This document shows, piece after piece, positions 44,730 through 53,438 of a stretch of 64,000 nucleotides of DNA. The notes under the pieces are model-generated. The model saw only the letters and a list, made by a program, of their open reading frames with translations, made no database searches and was not told the origin of the DNA. This stretch comes from Oscillospiraceae bacterium (GTDB taxonomy: Bacteria > Bacillota > Clostridia > Oscillospirales > Ruminococcaceae). A program made the translations under genes and the position numbers. The DNA lies in NCBI GenBank assembly GCA_017460835.1, contig JAFUAD010000037.1, positions 22,540-86,539 on the forward strand. Direction: 5' to 3'. The first letter of the stretch is position 1; each line of letters begins with the position of its first letter.

Positions 44730-45146
44730 TCATTCCTTTCTGTTGATAAGATCAAAAATTGCAGTATATACCTCCCCTGCCGAATAATCGGCGGGCTGCT
44801 TTCCCTTGAAAAAGCCGCGTTCGGTCAGGGCAATTGCCGCCCCGACGCCGGCTTTGTTGCAGGCGGAGAAATCCGTCAGCATGCGGGCGCGCTTTTCGTC
44901 GTCACGATTGAAAAGCTGCTCCCGGATTGTCTGGAATGCGCGCTACATCTCGCCGAGCAGCGGCTCCGCCCAGCGCACCTCGATCTGCTTGCTGCGGATG
45001 AACGCGCTGTGCTCCATCAGGTGCATTGCGCCGCCGAACCGGTCATGCGCGGCGATCGCCTTGCTGCCCGCGCAGACCGATTCCCATTCCAGTGTAAAGA
45101 TGCGCTGCCAGTGAAGCGGCAGGCACGCAAATGCAAGCGGATTCAT
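44730..45146 (-). pseudogene. Small iorAB-linked gene interrupted by an in-frame TAG
   Basis: A frame of 139 codons starts at 45146, 3 bp after iorB, and ends at 44730, 6 bp before paaK, so it fits the operon exactly. It is cut by TAG at 44943-44945. Before the stop: MNPLAFACLPLHWQRI..RWAEPLLGEM. After it: RAFQTIREQLFNRDDEKRAR, CNKAGVGAAIALTERGFF and a final DLINRKE. The two halves share one frame with consistent coding character. A CAG to TAG change would explain it. I do not recognise the family. It may be a dead gene, or the two halves may be made separately. Confidence 0.6.
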
Positions 45147-45149
45147 GCT

Positions 45150-45722
45150 TTAGCCTTCATAGTGCAGCGCCTGGCAGTTCATCTCGACAAACTGCGGCTT
45201 GACGCTCTTGCGCATGATCTCCTCGATCTCCCCGATCGTGAACGGCAGCACATTCTGCCGGATCGCCGCGCCGAGCATGATCATATTCAGCGCCTTCGGG
45301 GAGCCGAGCTCCCGGCATGCGGCATCCGCATCCAGCATGGAAATCCCGGAGACATGCTTTTGCAGATATGCGATCATTTCCTTTCCGGTGTAATCCGAGC
45401 CGGAAAGCGCCGCCGTGACCGGCATGATCGGGTGCGTATTCAGGACAATTCTGCCGTCCTTTTTCAGGTACGGGAGCATCCGGACGGCCTCAGCGGGCTC
45501 AAAGCCGATGAGGATATCGGCGGACTGTTCCGGGAACATCGGGCAGTGCAGGTTGTCGCCGAGCCGCAGGAAGCTGAACACGCTGCCGCCCTTCTGCGCC
45601 ATGCCGATCGTCTCCGCGCTCATCACGGGGATATCCTTTGCCATCGCAGCGGCCGCAATCAGCTTCGAGGTCAGGACGATGCCCTGCCCGCCGACGCCGC
45701 AGATCAGAATATTCGTCTGCAT
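45150..45722 (-). CDS. iorB: Indolepyruvate:ferredoxin oxidoreductase, beta subunit
   Basis: 190 residues of the gamma-type domain of 2-oxoacid:ferredoxin oxidoreductases: NILICGVGGQGIVLTSKLIAAAA at the start, MSAETIGMAQKGGSVFSFLRLG and ILIGFEPAEAVRMLPYLK. It works with IorA to oxidatively decarboxylate indolepyruvate and other aryl-pyruvates to aryl-acetyl-CoA, reducing ferredoxin. The ATG overlaps the iorA stop (TAATG at 45720-45724), so the subunits are translationally coupled. Confidence 0.96.
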   Translation of the reverse strand: MQTNILICGVGGQGIVLTSKLIAAAAMAKDIPVMSAETIGMAQKGGSVFSFLRLGDNLHCPMFPEQSADILIGFEPAEAVRMLPYLKKDGRIVLNTHPIMPVTAALSGSDYTGKEMIAYLQKHVSGISMLDADAACRELGSPKALNMIMLGAAIRQNVLPFTIGEIEEIMRKSVKPQFVEMNCQALHYEG

Positions 45723-47536
45723 TATTTTGCACCTCCTGTCGAAATGGCATGGAACGGACAGACCTGCTCACACAGACCGCAGCCCGTGCAGAGCGCCTGC
45801 TCGATCGCGACCTTCCCCTCCGAGCGGACAATGCCCGGACATCCGAGCGATTTGATGCAGTGCCCGCACTGGGTGCATTTCTCCGGGTCGATGAACGCAG
45901 GCTGCTCCGGCTTAATCAGCACCGCGCACGGCGATTTGAAGATGATCGCCTTGACGCCCTCCTCAGCGGAGACGCGCTTTACCGTGTCGATTGCCTTCTG
46001 CAATTGGAGCGGATTCACGGTCTCGACGGTTTTCACGCCGACGCCGCGCAGCACCGCCTCAATGCTGACGTTTTCGACGATCTGCCCCATCATGGTTCTG
46101 CCGGTGCCGGGGTGCGGCTGGTGTCCGGTCATCGCCGTGGTGGAGTTATCGAGAATGACAAGCGTCATATTCGCCTGATTATAGACCGCATTGACCGCGC
46201 CGGTGATCGCAGAGGCGAAAAATGTCGAATCTCCGACGAATGCAAAGCAGTTGGTGTCCGGCTCGATTTTGCCGATTCCCTGCGTGATGTTCACGCCCGC
46301 GCCCATGCACAGGCAGGTGTCCACCATATCCAGCGGCATCGCATTGCCGAGCGTATAGCAGCCGATATCGCCGCAGAACACGCTCTTTTTGCCCTTCATC
46401 GCCTGCTTGACCGCATAGAACGAGGCTCTGTGCGGACATCCTGCGCAGAGCACCGGCGGGCGCACGGGCAGTGCGGGCGGGATTTCGGCAGCCTCCTTTT
46501 CCGGGAGCGCCCAGCCCATGAATGCGGCAATGTCATGTGCCGCAGAGGCGCAGGTGTTCTCGCCGGCATTGCGGACATCGTGCGTCAGCTTGCCGCGGAT
46601 GGTCACATTCAGATGATGCTTGCCGCAGAGATAAATCAGCGCGCGCTCGATCACCGGGTCGAGCTCCTCAATACAGAGCACCTCATCGAGATTTTGCAGA
46701 AATTTGACGGCAAGCTGCTCCGGGAACGGGAACGGCGTCGCGATTTTCAGTACGGCAGGTGCGGGCTTCCCCTCAAGCGCCTCCATCACATAGGTATAGC
46801 TGATGCCCTGTGTTGCGATGCCCTTTCTGCATCCGCGCTCCGCGGCAGGCAGCAGCTCGTTGTGCGGATATTCCGAGAAAATCTGCGAAAGCTCCTCGTT
46901 CCGCGCTTCAATGTTAATATGCGCCTGATAGGACAGCCGCGGGAAAATGACCCACTTTGCGGGGTCGCGGACAAAGCCCTCGGGCTGATTGTGCAGATAC
47001 TCCGCCTCATCCTTTACCGTGATCGAGGCATAGCCGTGGCAGACGCGGGTCGTCGGGCGGAACAGCACCGGGGTGTGATACCGCTCGGAATACGCAAAGG
47101 CATCCGCGATCATGTCATACGCCTCCTGCACGGAGGCCGGGTCAAAGCAGGGAAGCTTTGAGAATGCCGCAAAGCTGCGGGTATCCTGCTCGGTCTGCGA
47201 GGAAATGGGGCCGGGGTCATCCGCAACGAGAATGACCATGCCGCCCTTGACGCCGATGTAGGCAAGGCTCATCAGCGGGTCGGAGGCGACATTCAGCCCG
47301 ACCTGCTTCATCGTGACCATTGCCCGCGCACCGCAGTAGGCAGCGCCCGCGCCGAGCTCCAGCGCGGCCTTTTCATTGACCGACCACTCGACATACAAAC
47401 TGCCGTCATTGCCCTTTGCGGCGGTTTCGAGCACCTCGGTCGAGGGGGTGCCGGGGTAGCCGCAGACGAGGTTCAGCCCGGCCGCGACGGCGCCGCGCGC
47501 AATTGCCGCATTGCCCATCAGGAATTCTTTATGCAA
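45722..47536 (-). CDS. iorA: Indolepyruvate:ferredoxin oxidoreductase, alpha subunit
   Basis: 604 residues starting with TTG at 47536 (AAAGGAG about 10 bp upstream). N-terminal GNAAIARGAVAAGLNLVCGYPGTPSTE is the pyrimidine-binding half. The TPP-binding half includes PPVLCAGCPHRASFYA, FCGDIGCYTLGN and FAFVGDSTFFASAITG. The C-terminal ferredoxin-like domain (~552-597) has two cysteine sets, CTQCGHCIKSLGCP and CTGCGLCEQVCP, for two 4Fe-4S clusters. Organisation is typical of archaeal and clostridial IorA. First gene of the operon iorA-iorB-(broken small gene)-paaK. Confidence 0.97.
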   Translation of the reverse strand: MHKEFLMGNAAIARGAVAAGLNLVCGYPGTPSTEVLETAAKGNDGSLYVEWSVNEKAALELGAGAAYCGARAMVTMKQVGLNVASDPLMSLAYIGVKGGMVILVADDPGPISSQTEQDTRSFAAFSKLPCFDPASVQEAYDMIADAFAYSERYHTPVLFRPTTRVCHGYASITVKDEAEYLHNQPEGFVRDPAKWVIFPRLSYQAHINIEARNEELSQIFSEYPHNELLPAAERGCRKGIATQGISYTYVMEALEGKPAPAVLKIATPFPFPEQLAVKFLQNLDEVLCIEELDPVIERALIYLCGKHHLNVTIRGKLTHDVRNAGENTCASAAHDIAAFMGWALPEKEAAEIPPALPVRPPVLCAGCPHRASFYAVKQAMKGKKSVFCGDIGCYTLGNAMPLDMVDTCLCMGAGVNITQGIGKIEPDTNCFAFVGDSTFFASAITGAVNAVYNQANMTLVILDNSTTAMTGHQPHPGTGRTMMGQIVENVSIEAVLRGVGVKTVETVNPLQLQKAIDTVKRVSAEEGVKAIIFKSPCAVLIKPEQPAFIDPEKCTQCGHCIKSLGCPGIVRSEGKVAIEQALCTGCGLCEQVCPFHAISTGGAK

Positions 47537-47583
47537 TCTGGTTCACTCCTTTCGCCGGGGGATTCCCGGACGTCTTCTTTGTT

Positions 47584-47612
47584 ATTATAACATATTGCGG
47601 CGAAAAGTTCAA
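47584..47612 (-). promoter_or_regulatory. Promoter of the iorAB-paaK operon
   Basis: Read leftward: TTGAAC (47612-47607), 17-bp spacer, TATAAT (47589-47584). Confidence 0.8.
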
Positions 47613-47692
47613 TGGATTTTCGGCAAATTGCCGATATTGCCGGTAAAAAAAGCGTCCGTGCAGCGGATACATTATAAAATAAAAAATCCCCA

Positions 47693-47721
47693 TTGCGTTT
47701 TCTGACATAATATGGTATAAT
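47693..47721 (+). promoter_or_regulatory. Promoter of the metallophosphoesterase gene
   Basis: TTGCGT 47693-47698, 17-bp spacer, TATAAT 47716-47721. Confidence 0.65.
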
Positions 47722-47751
47722 AGAGCGAAATCTGAAAAGGGGGGATCCCGT

Positions 47752-48876
47752 TTGGTATGGGTCTTTGTATTCGGCTCGGCGCTGATCGGCGTGCTGGTCG
47801 GTCTGTTTTATCTGATTTCGAGGACGCGCCGGCTCTGGCCGTTCTCGAAGCTGAAGGAAAAGCACAAGCTGCTTTCGTGGGTTGCAGCAACCGTCCCGCT
47901 GGCGGCGCTGGCGTTATTCTGGTATCTGCTGTATAATCTGTTCACGATGTTCGTCGTGATCCTGCATCTGATGTTTATTGCGATCCTGTTTGAGCTCATC
48001 GGGTTTCTGGTGCATAAGATCACGAAAAAGCCGCGCATCTACTGGTTGGAGAGTGCCGCTGCGATCCTCGCGACAACGGTCGTGCTCTGCATCGGCTGGC
48101 ATCTGGCACACGCCGTCCGGGTCACGGAGTACCGCTTCAAGACAGAGAAGCAGCTCGGCGGAGAGCCGCTGCGTGTCGTGATGTTCGCGGATTCGCACCT
48201 CGGCATCACCCTCGACAAGACCAATTTCCCGAAGGAAATGGAGCGCGTGCAGGCGGCAAACCCCGATCTTGTCATCATCGCCGGAGACTATGTCGATGAC
48301 GACACCGAAAAGGACGACATGCTCGCGGCCTGCGCAGAGCTCGGCAAGCTGCAAACCAAATACGGCGTATTCTTCACATACGGCAACCACGACAACGGCT
48401 ATTTCCACTACCGGAATTTCAGCTCGCAGGAGCTGCGCGATGCGCTGACTGCGAACAATGTGACGATTCTGGAGGACGAGGCAATGCTGATCGACGACCG
48501 CTTCTATCTCGTCGGGCGGCTCGACCGGACGTTTGAAGACCGCGTATCTGCGCAAAAGCTGACGGAGGGGCTCGACACTTCAAAGTATATCATCATGATC
48601 GACCACCAGCCGAACGACTATCAGAACGAGGCGGAATCCGGCGCGGATCTCGTGCTCTCGGGGCATACGCACGGCGGGCATATTTTCCCGGCGGGTCAGA
48701 TCGGGCTGCTGCTCGGCATGAACGACCGCGTATACGGCACGGAGCGGCGCGGGCTCACGAATTTCATCGTCACCTCCGGCATATCCGGCTGGGCGATTCC
48801 GTTCAAAACGGGGACATGGTCGGAGTTCTGCATCATTGACATTGAGGGGCCTGACTATAAATATTTTGCATTTTGA
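47752..48876 (+). CDS. Membrane-anchored metallophosphoesterase
   Basis: 374 residues from a TTG start (AAAAGGGGGG upstream). Four hydrophobic helices lie in the first ~125 residues (FVFGSALIGVLVGLFYLI, VPLAALALFWYLLYNLF and others), followed by a calcineurin-like phosphoesterase domain: FADSHLG (D..H), IIAGDYVDDD (GD), TYGNHDNG (GNHD), MIDHQPND (H) and LSGHTHGGH (GHTH). All metal ligands are present. This class (YkuE/YaeI-like) includes lipid and nucleotide phosphodiesterases. The substrate is not shown here. Confidence 0.93.
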   Translation: MVWVFVFGSALIGVLVGLFYLISRTRRLWPFSKLKEKHKLLSWVAATVPLAALALFWYLLYNLFTMFVVILHLMFIAILFELIGFLVHKITKKPRIYWLESAAAILATTVVLCIGWHLAHAVRVTEYRFKTEKQLGGEPLRVVMFADSHLGITLDKTNFPKEMERVQAANPDLVIIAGDYVDDDTEKDDMLAACAELGKLQTKYGVFFTYGNHDNGYFHYRNFSSQELRDALTANNVTILEDEAMLIDDRFYLVGRLDRTFEDRVSAQKLTEGLDTSKYIIMIDHQPNDYQNEAESGADLVLSGHTHGGHIFPAGQIGLLLGMNDRVYGTERRGLTNFIVTSGISGWAIPFKTGTWSEFCIIDIEGPDYKYFAF

Positions 48877-48899
48877 GAATTTTTATCATTCTTTCAGGT

Positions 48900-49050
48900 T
48901 CGTTTAAGAAATGTGTGGTATCTTATAGTCAGTGAAGCAAAACTGCTTCCGAATTGATTTCAACCCCCATTTTCCCAATTTCTATTTCCCTATTTCATAC
49001 TGATTTTCATTTTAACCTCCGGGCTGCCGTTTGGCAGTCCCTTTTCTTTT
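48900..49050 (+). other. 3' untranslated or small-RNA region with terminator
   Basis: No gene. Hairpin GAAGCA-AAAC-TGCTTC (~48937-48952) is followed by a pyrimidine-rich tract and a terminator, GGGCTGCC-GTTT-GGCAGTCC then CTTTTCTTTTTT (49021-49050). Further pyrimidine-rich non-coding DNA runs to ~49110. It is either the 3' end of the phosphoesterase transcript or a short independent RNA. Confidence 0.5.
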
Positions 49051-49140
49051 TTGTTTATTCTTCCCTCTCAGACTTTCCTTCCTTAACTTACCCCTCTCTA
49101 GTTCCGGAAACTTAAAGCGTTGGGACAGAGTGGATTAGTT

Positions 49141-49336
49141 CAATCCGCGTGCACGCGCAAGCGTGCCCACATATTCGGCTGAGACATCAGATTCAGCTCC
49201 GCTCATTATGGTGCGAAGCGAATTGGCAGCGGGGGCTCCCCGCGGCAGCACACTCCTGTGCTGCGTCCAGATTGAAATTGGGAGCACAGGAAAAGAAATC
49301 CGCGAAGCCAAATCGGCAGCCGGCACTGCCGGCCGA
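49141..49336. repeat. Mosaic palindromic intergenic repeat, copy C
   Basis: Contains the shared modules GTGCACGCGCAAGCGTGC, ACATATTCGGCTGAGA, CTCATTATGGTGCGAAGCG, AGCGGGGGCTCCCCGC, CAGCACA..TGTGCTG and GCCGGCACTGCCGGC. Here the GGGGGCTCCCC palindrome is internal rather than terminal. It lies just beyond the terminator of tRNA-Pro. Confidence 0.8.
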
Positions 49337-49345
49337 ACAAAATGC

Positions 49346-49379
49346 AAAAACGCTCCGGAAAAATCCCGGAGCGTTTTTC
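49346..49379 (-). terminator. Terminator of tRNA-Pro
   Basis: Stem AAAACGCTCCGG/CCGGAGCGTTTT; read leftward it is followed by a T run. Confidence 0.85.
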
Positions 49380-49381
49380 TA

Positions 49382-49458
49382 TGGTCGAGGTGACAGGACT
49401 TGAACCTGCGGCCTCTGCGTCCCGAACGCAGCGCTCTACCAAACTGAGCCACACCTCG
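49382..49458 (-). tRNA. tRNA-Pro (anticodon CGG), CCA encoded
   Basis: Acceptor CGAGGTG/CACCTCG, discriminator A (49385) followed by CCA (49384-49382). Anticodon stem CTGCG/CGCAG encloses TTCGGGA, giving CGG. The T loop is TTCAAGT. It is the only one of the three tRNA genes here with an encoded CCA end. Confidence 0.93.
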
Positions 49459-49536
49459 TTCTATTCACGGAAAACCACATATCCGCTGCACCTTCATGCG
49501 GCGCCTGCCGGTACCCGGTTTTCCGACTGCCTAGCT

Positions 49537-49565
49537 ATTATAGCATAAACTCACGAAAATGTCAA
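49537..49565 (-). promoter_or_regulatory. Promoter of tRNA-Pro
   Basis: Read leftward: TTGACA (49565-49560), 17-bp spacer, TATAAT (49542-49537). Perfect consensus hexamers. Confidence 0.85.
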
Positions 49566-49614
49566 GGGGGAATTTTACAAAATGCAAAAAATATCAGAAA
49601 TCACAATTTTCCTC

Positions 49615-49643
49615 TTGAAATTTTCAGGGGAATATGGTATAAT
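49615..49643 (+). promoter_or_regulatory. Promoter of the SRP RNA gene
   Basis: TTGAAA 49615-49620, 17-bp spacer, TATAAT 49638-49643. Confidence 0.8.
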
Positions 49644-49684
49644 GTAAACAGATTTCTGATCAAGCTATCTTGTGAATCCGAAAA

Positions 49685-49815
49685 TTCCGGATTATAGGTG
49701 TGCGGGCCCTGTGCAGCAAAGCACCGTGAACCATGTCAGGCGGGGAACCGAGCAGCATTAAGCGGAACGCTTGGCGTGCCGCAGTCAGCCTGCACACCTA
49801 TGCTCCGGAATTTTT
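49685..49815 (+). ncRNA. ffs: Signal recognition particle RNA (4.5S-like)
   Basis: The conserved SRP domain IV is plain: GTGAACCATGTCAGGCGGGG, then AACCGAGCAGCATTAAG, with the GGAA-type tip region. The outer rod pairs ATAGGTGTGCGGGC with the closing GCCTGCACACCTAT, and TTCCGGA (49685) with TCCGGAA (49804) before TTTTT, which also serves as terminator. In Firmicutes this RNA gene is linked to dnaX-ybaB-recR, as it is here. Confidence 0.93.
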
Positions 49816-49851
49816 GCATGTAAAAATGACCGCCGGAGCGGAGGGATGACA

Positions 49852-50799
49852 ATGGGAGACCGGTTGCGCAGACTCGGCGCCGTTTTGGTGCGCGCTTGCT
49901 ACAAGGCTTCAATGCTATGTCTCGTCATTTTTTCGACGCTGCTGCTGACCTTTGTCATCCGCGGGACGCCGGACAATGTCCTGTTTTCTCCGGGCGCTTA
50001 TCTGAAAATTCTGCTCGCATGCTATCTGGTCGCGCTGTTTTCCGTGCTCGTTCTGACCTACCGCGAGCTGGAGCATGCCGCCGTCCGCATTGATGAGGCG
50101 CTGATCGGCAACACCTTCGGGGGCTTCGGCAAGCCGGACAAGCTCTTCTGCGAGGGCATGAACGAATATGTGCGCGATCATCCGCGCGCGGCGCTGGAGT
50201 GCTTCCTCGCCGTGCAGGAATATGAGCTGACCGACAAGGAAACCGGCGTGCTCTCGTTTTACATCGGGCGCTGCTATCAGCTTCTCGACTGCGCATCCAA
50301 TGCCGCGGGCTGCTATGAGACTGCGGTCCGGAACGGGTTTCCGCGGCATTTCGCAAAGCTCTTTCAGGCGAGAAGCTACTCCGAATGCGGCGATTATGAA
50401 CGCAGCTACGAGGCTTTTCTCGATCTTCTGGAGCATGACCCGCCGCCGGAATTCTACTTCCTCTATACGGATATCGGCTACCTGTTCATCAAGCAGAAAA
50501 AGCCGGAGGAAGCGATCACATGGTTTCAGCGGTCGATCGACAAGCGGCAGAATTTTGCCTTTGCACTGAGCGGCATGGCGATCGCAAATCTGCAGCTCGG
50601 CAATTTCAAGGAAGCAAGAGAATACCGTTATCAGGCATTGATCAACCGCCTGAAGGACCCGCGGCAGTTCCGCAACTATTATGAAGAAACCAAACAGTTA
50701 ATGCTCGAAGAACACCCCGAATGGGCGGAGCAGACCGGGAAACCCGCGGAGGAACAGCCCGCTGCACCGCAGCCGGGGGATGAAAACCGGGAGGGATAA
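49852..50799 (+). CDS. Membrane-anchored TPR-repeat protein
   Basis: 315 residues. Start at 49852 is favoured, as GGAGGG has 6-bp spacing to it while the ATG at 49846 abuts the site. Two hydrophobic helices (~residues 15-38 and ~48-68) anchor the protein, followed by about five tetratricopeptide-type helix pairs: NEYVRDHPRAALECFLAVQE, SFYIGRCYQLLDCASNAAGC, ARSYSECGDYERSYEAFLDL and IGYLFIKQKKPEEAITWFQR. The tail is Pro/Glu-rich. TPRs mediate protein contacts; the partner is unknown. It lies between ffs and dnaX, which are usually adjacent, 5 bp before dnaX. Confidence 0.8.
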   Translation: MGDRLRRLGAVLVRACYKASMLCLVIFSTLLLTFVIRGTPDNVLFSPGAYLKILLACYLVALFSVLVLTYRELEHAAVRIDEALIGNTFGGFGKPDKLFCEGMNEYVRDHPRAALECFLAVQEYELTDKETGVLSFYIGRCYQLLDCASNAAGCYETAVRNGFPRHFAKLFQARSYSECGDYERSYEAFLDLLEHDPPPEFYFLYTDIGYLFIKQKKPEEAITWFQRSIDKRQNFAFALSGMAIANLQLGNFKEAREYRYQALINRLKDPRQFRNYYEETKQLMLEEHPEWAEQTGKPAEEQPAAPQPGDENREG

Positions 50800-50804
50800 G
50801 GTGT

Positions 50805-52406
50805 ATGGCGGCATATGAGGCGCTGTATCGCAAATGGCGGCCGCAGACCTTCGACGACATCGTCGCGCAGCCGCATATCACCAGAACGCTGAAAAATCAG
50901 ATCATACGCGGAAAAACCGCGCATGCGTATCTGTTTACCGGCTCGCGCGGAACCGGCAAGACCACCAGTGCGCGCATCTTCGCGAAGGCGGTCAACTGCC
51001 TGAATCCGCAGAACGGCAACCCCTGCCTGCAATGCGAAATTTGCAGGGACGCCGATGCCGGCGCACTGACTGACCTCATCGAGATCGACGGCGCCTCAAA
51101 CAACGGTGTGGACGAGGTGCGGAATCTGCGCGAAAATGCGGCATTTCTGCCGGTAAGATGCAAATACAAGGTCTTTATCATCGACGAGGTTCACATGATG
51201 TCGGCCGGCGCATTCAATGCGCTGCTGAAAATGATCGAGGAACCGCCCGAATATGTGAAATTCCTCTTCGCGACAACCGAGATCCACAAGGTTCCGGCGA
51301 CGATCCTGTCGCGGTGCCAGCGGTTTGATTTCCGCAGAATTCTCCCCGCCGATATCGCGGGGCGGATTCAGTACATCGCGGAGCACGAGGCATTTACCGT
51401 TTCGGATGCCGCGGCGTACCGCATTGCGTCGCTCGCCGACGGCGGCATGCGCGATGCGCTGAGCCTGCTTGACCAGTGCGCCGCCGTGACCGACAGCATC
51501 GGCACAGAGACCGTCGAGGAGGCGGTCGGCGTCGCGGGGACGGAATCGGTCTATGAAATTCTGCGCGCTGTTTCGGCAAAGGATGCCGCAGCGGCGCTCC
51601 AGCGGGTCGATCTGCTCTACCGGCAGTCGAAGGACATGACCCGCTTTGCTGATGAAATCTCGCAGCAGCTCAGAAATCTGATGCTGCTGAAAACGGCGCC
51701 GGATGACCCGGCACTGCTCTCCTGCATGCCGGACGAGCTCGAACAGCTCCGGGGCATCTCAGAGCAGATGAAGCTCACGGAGGTGCTCACGGCACTGGAC
51801 GCGGTGCGCGGCTGCTGCGACCGCATGACCAGAGCCGGCAACCGCAGGATGGAGCTCGAAATGACGCTGATCCGGCTCTGCGCCGAGGATACTGGACAGC
51901 AGGGCAATGTGAAGGCGCTGGAGCAGCGGCTCGCGGCGCTGGAGGAACAGCTCCGGGAGCTCATGCAAAACGGCGTACCGGCAGCCCATGTCATCGCCGC
52001 GCCGCAGAAGCCCGTCTCCGCAAAGCCCGTACCTGCGAAGAATTTGCAGGTCGAGGGGAAGCTCGATACCGCGCAGTATGCGCCGGTGAAGAACTGGGCG
52101 ACCGTTCTGGAAAAATTCGACGAGGTAAGCCCTTCCGTTTCCGGGCTTTTGCAGGGCTCCAATGCCTTTGTCATCGAGGACAAGAGCATTCTGCTGCTGA
52201 TTGTCCGGAACCGCCTGTTCAAGCGCCTGTTTACGCCGGAGGACGCCAAATCGCTCGGCGGGGCGGCCGCACAGGTGCTCGGCAAAAAATACGCGATCCG
52301 CTATAAGTGCATTGAGCCGGAGGAGGATCAGGTCTCACCGGCAGAGGCACTGCTCGAACGCGCCAGATCACAGGGCATCGCCGTCGATACGAAGGATGCA
52401 GATTAG
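50805..52406 (+). CDS. dnaX: DNA polymerase III subunit gamma/tau
   Basis: 533 residues. The clamp-loader AAA+ ATPase begins YEALYRKWRPQTFDDIVAQ. Walker A is GSRGTGKTTSARI; the zinc site is C(x8)CLQCEIC; Walker B/DExx is FIIDEVHMM; sensor 1 is FLFATTEIHKVPATILSRCQ. Domain III and a charged tau-like C-terminus (~380-533, including a coiled coil KALEQRLAALEEQLRELM) follow. No gamma frameshift signal is evident. Operon with ybaB and recR. Confidence 0.96.
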   Translation: MAAYEALYRKWRPQTFDDIVAQPHITRTLKNQIIRGKTAHAYLFTGSRGTGKTTSARIFAKAVNCLNPQNGNPCLQCEICRDADAGALTDLIEIDGASNNGVDEVRNLRENAAFLPVRCKYKVFIIDEVHMMSAGAFNALLKMIEEPPEYVKFLFATTEIHKVPATILSRCQRFDFRRILPADIAGRIQYIAEHEAFTVSDAAAYRIASLADGGMRDALSLLDQCAAVTDSIGTETVEEAVGVAGTESVYEILRAVSAKDAAAALQRVDLLYRQSKDMTRFADEISQQLRNLMLLKTAPDDPALLSCMPDELEQLRGISEQMKLTEVLTALDAVRGCCDRMTRAGNRRMELEMTLIRLCAEDTGQQGNVKALEQRLAALEEQLRELMQNGVPAAHVIAAPQKPVSAKPVPAKNLQVEGKLDTAQYAPVKNWATVLEKFDEVSPSVSGLLQGSNAFVIEDKSILLLIVRNRLFKRLFTPEDAKSLGGAAAQVLGKKYAIRYKCIEPEEDQVSPAEALLERARSQGIAVDTKDAD

Positions 52407-52478
52407 TCTGATATCGCCGCAGGGCTTTTCCGGCGGCTTATCATAAATACAAGAACGAAACATGATAGGAGAATTCTT

Positions 52479-52826
52479 ATGAAATCAAGAGTACCGAAGC
52501 AATTTCAGGGCGGCGGGCAGGACATGAACAGCATGATCCATCAGGCCCGCAAAATGCAGGATCAGATCACCGCATTGCAGGAGGACATTGAGCAGCGCAG
52601 CTTCTCGGCGACTGCGGGCGGCGGCGCTGTGACCGTCACCGTGACCGGCAAGAAGACGCTCCAGTCCATCGAGCTCAAGCCGGAGGTCGTCGATCCGGAG
52701 GATATCGAGATGCTCCAGGATCTGATCATCAGCGCGGTCAATGAGGCGATCAACAATGTTGAGACCACGACCGAGACCGAGATGAGCAAGATCACCGGCG
52801 GTGTCGCGCTGCCGGGACTGTTCTGA
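52479..52826 (+). CDS. ybaB: YbaB/EbfC family nucleoid-associated protein
   Basis: 115 residues: short basic start, an N-terminal helix (MNSMIHQARKMQDQITALQE) and the family core GAVTVTVTGKKTLQSIELKPEVVDPEDIEMLQDLIISAVNEAI. This small dimeric DNA-binding protein is encoded between dnaX and recR in most bacteria; the order is the same here (73 bp after dnaX, 6 bp before recR). Confidence 0.96.
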   Translation: MKSRVPKQFQGGGQDMNSMIHQARKMQDQITALQEDIEQRSFSATAGGGAVTVTVTGKKTLQSIELKPEVVDPEDIEMLQDLIISAVNEAINNVETTTETEMSKITGGVALPGLF

Positions 52827-52832
52827 GCTGAC

Positions 52833-53438
52833 ATGGACGATTTCAGCGCATTGCCGCTTGTCGTACTTGCAGAGAAATTTGCGGCGCTGCCCGGTATCGG
52901 TATGAAAACCGCGCAGCGCCTTGCGTTTGCTGTCATGGAGATGTCGGCGGAGGAAACGCAGGAGTTTGCGGACGCGATCCTCAATGCCAAGCGCCGCGTC
53001 CATGACTGCCCCGTCTGCCAGAATCTGACAGAGGACGATGTTTGCAGCATTTGTGCGAGTGCGAAGCGGGATCACGGCACGATCTGCGTGGTCGAGGGAC
53101 CCAAAGACGTCGCGGCGATCGAGCGGACGCATGAATATCACGGGCTGTACCATGTGCTGCACGGCCTGATCTCCCCGCTCGACGGCGTTTCGCCGGAGCA
53201 TCTGCGTGTGAAGCAGCTTCTGGCGCGCGTGCAGGAGGGCGGCGTCTCTGAGATCATCATGGCGACCAATCCCAGCGTTGAGGGCGAGGCGACCGCGATG
53301 TATCTCTCGCGGCTCTTAAAACCGCTCGGCGTGAAGGTCACGCGGCTGGCGTTCGGCCTGCCGGTCGGCGGCGTGATCGAATATACCGATGAGGTGACGC
53401 TGTTCCGCGCACTCTCGAACCGGAGTGAAATGGAATGA
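52833..53438 (+). CDS. recR: Recombination mediator protein RecR
   Basis: 201 residues: N-terminal helix-hairpin-helix (KFAALPGIGMKTAQRLAF), four-cysteine zinc finger (CPVCQNLTEDDVCSIC), Toprim domain (GTICVVEGPKDVAAIERTHE) and the C-terminal GLPVGGVIEYTDEVTL. Works with RecO and RecF to load RecA on gapped DNA. Its stop overlaps the next gene's start (ATGA at 53435-53438). Confidence 0.97.
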   Translation: MDDFSALPLVVLAEKFAALPGIGMKTAQRLAFAVMEMSAEETQEFADAILNAKRRVHDCPVCQNLTEDDVCSICASAKRDHGTICVVEGPKDVAAIERTHEYHGLYHVLHGLISPLDGVSPEHLRVKQLLARVQEGGVSEIIMATNPSVEGEATAMYLSRLLKPLGVKVTRLAFGLPVGGVIEYTDEVTLFRALSNRSEME

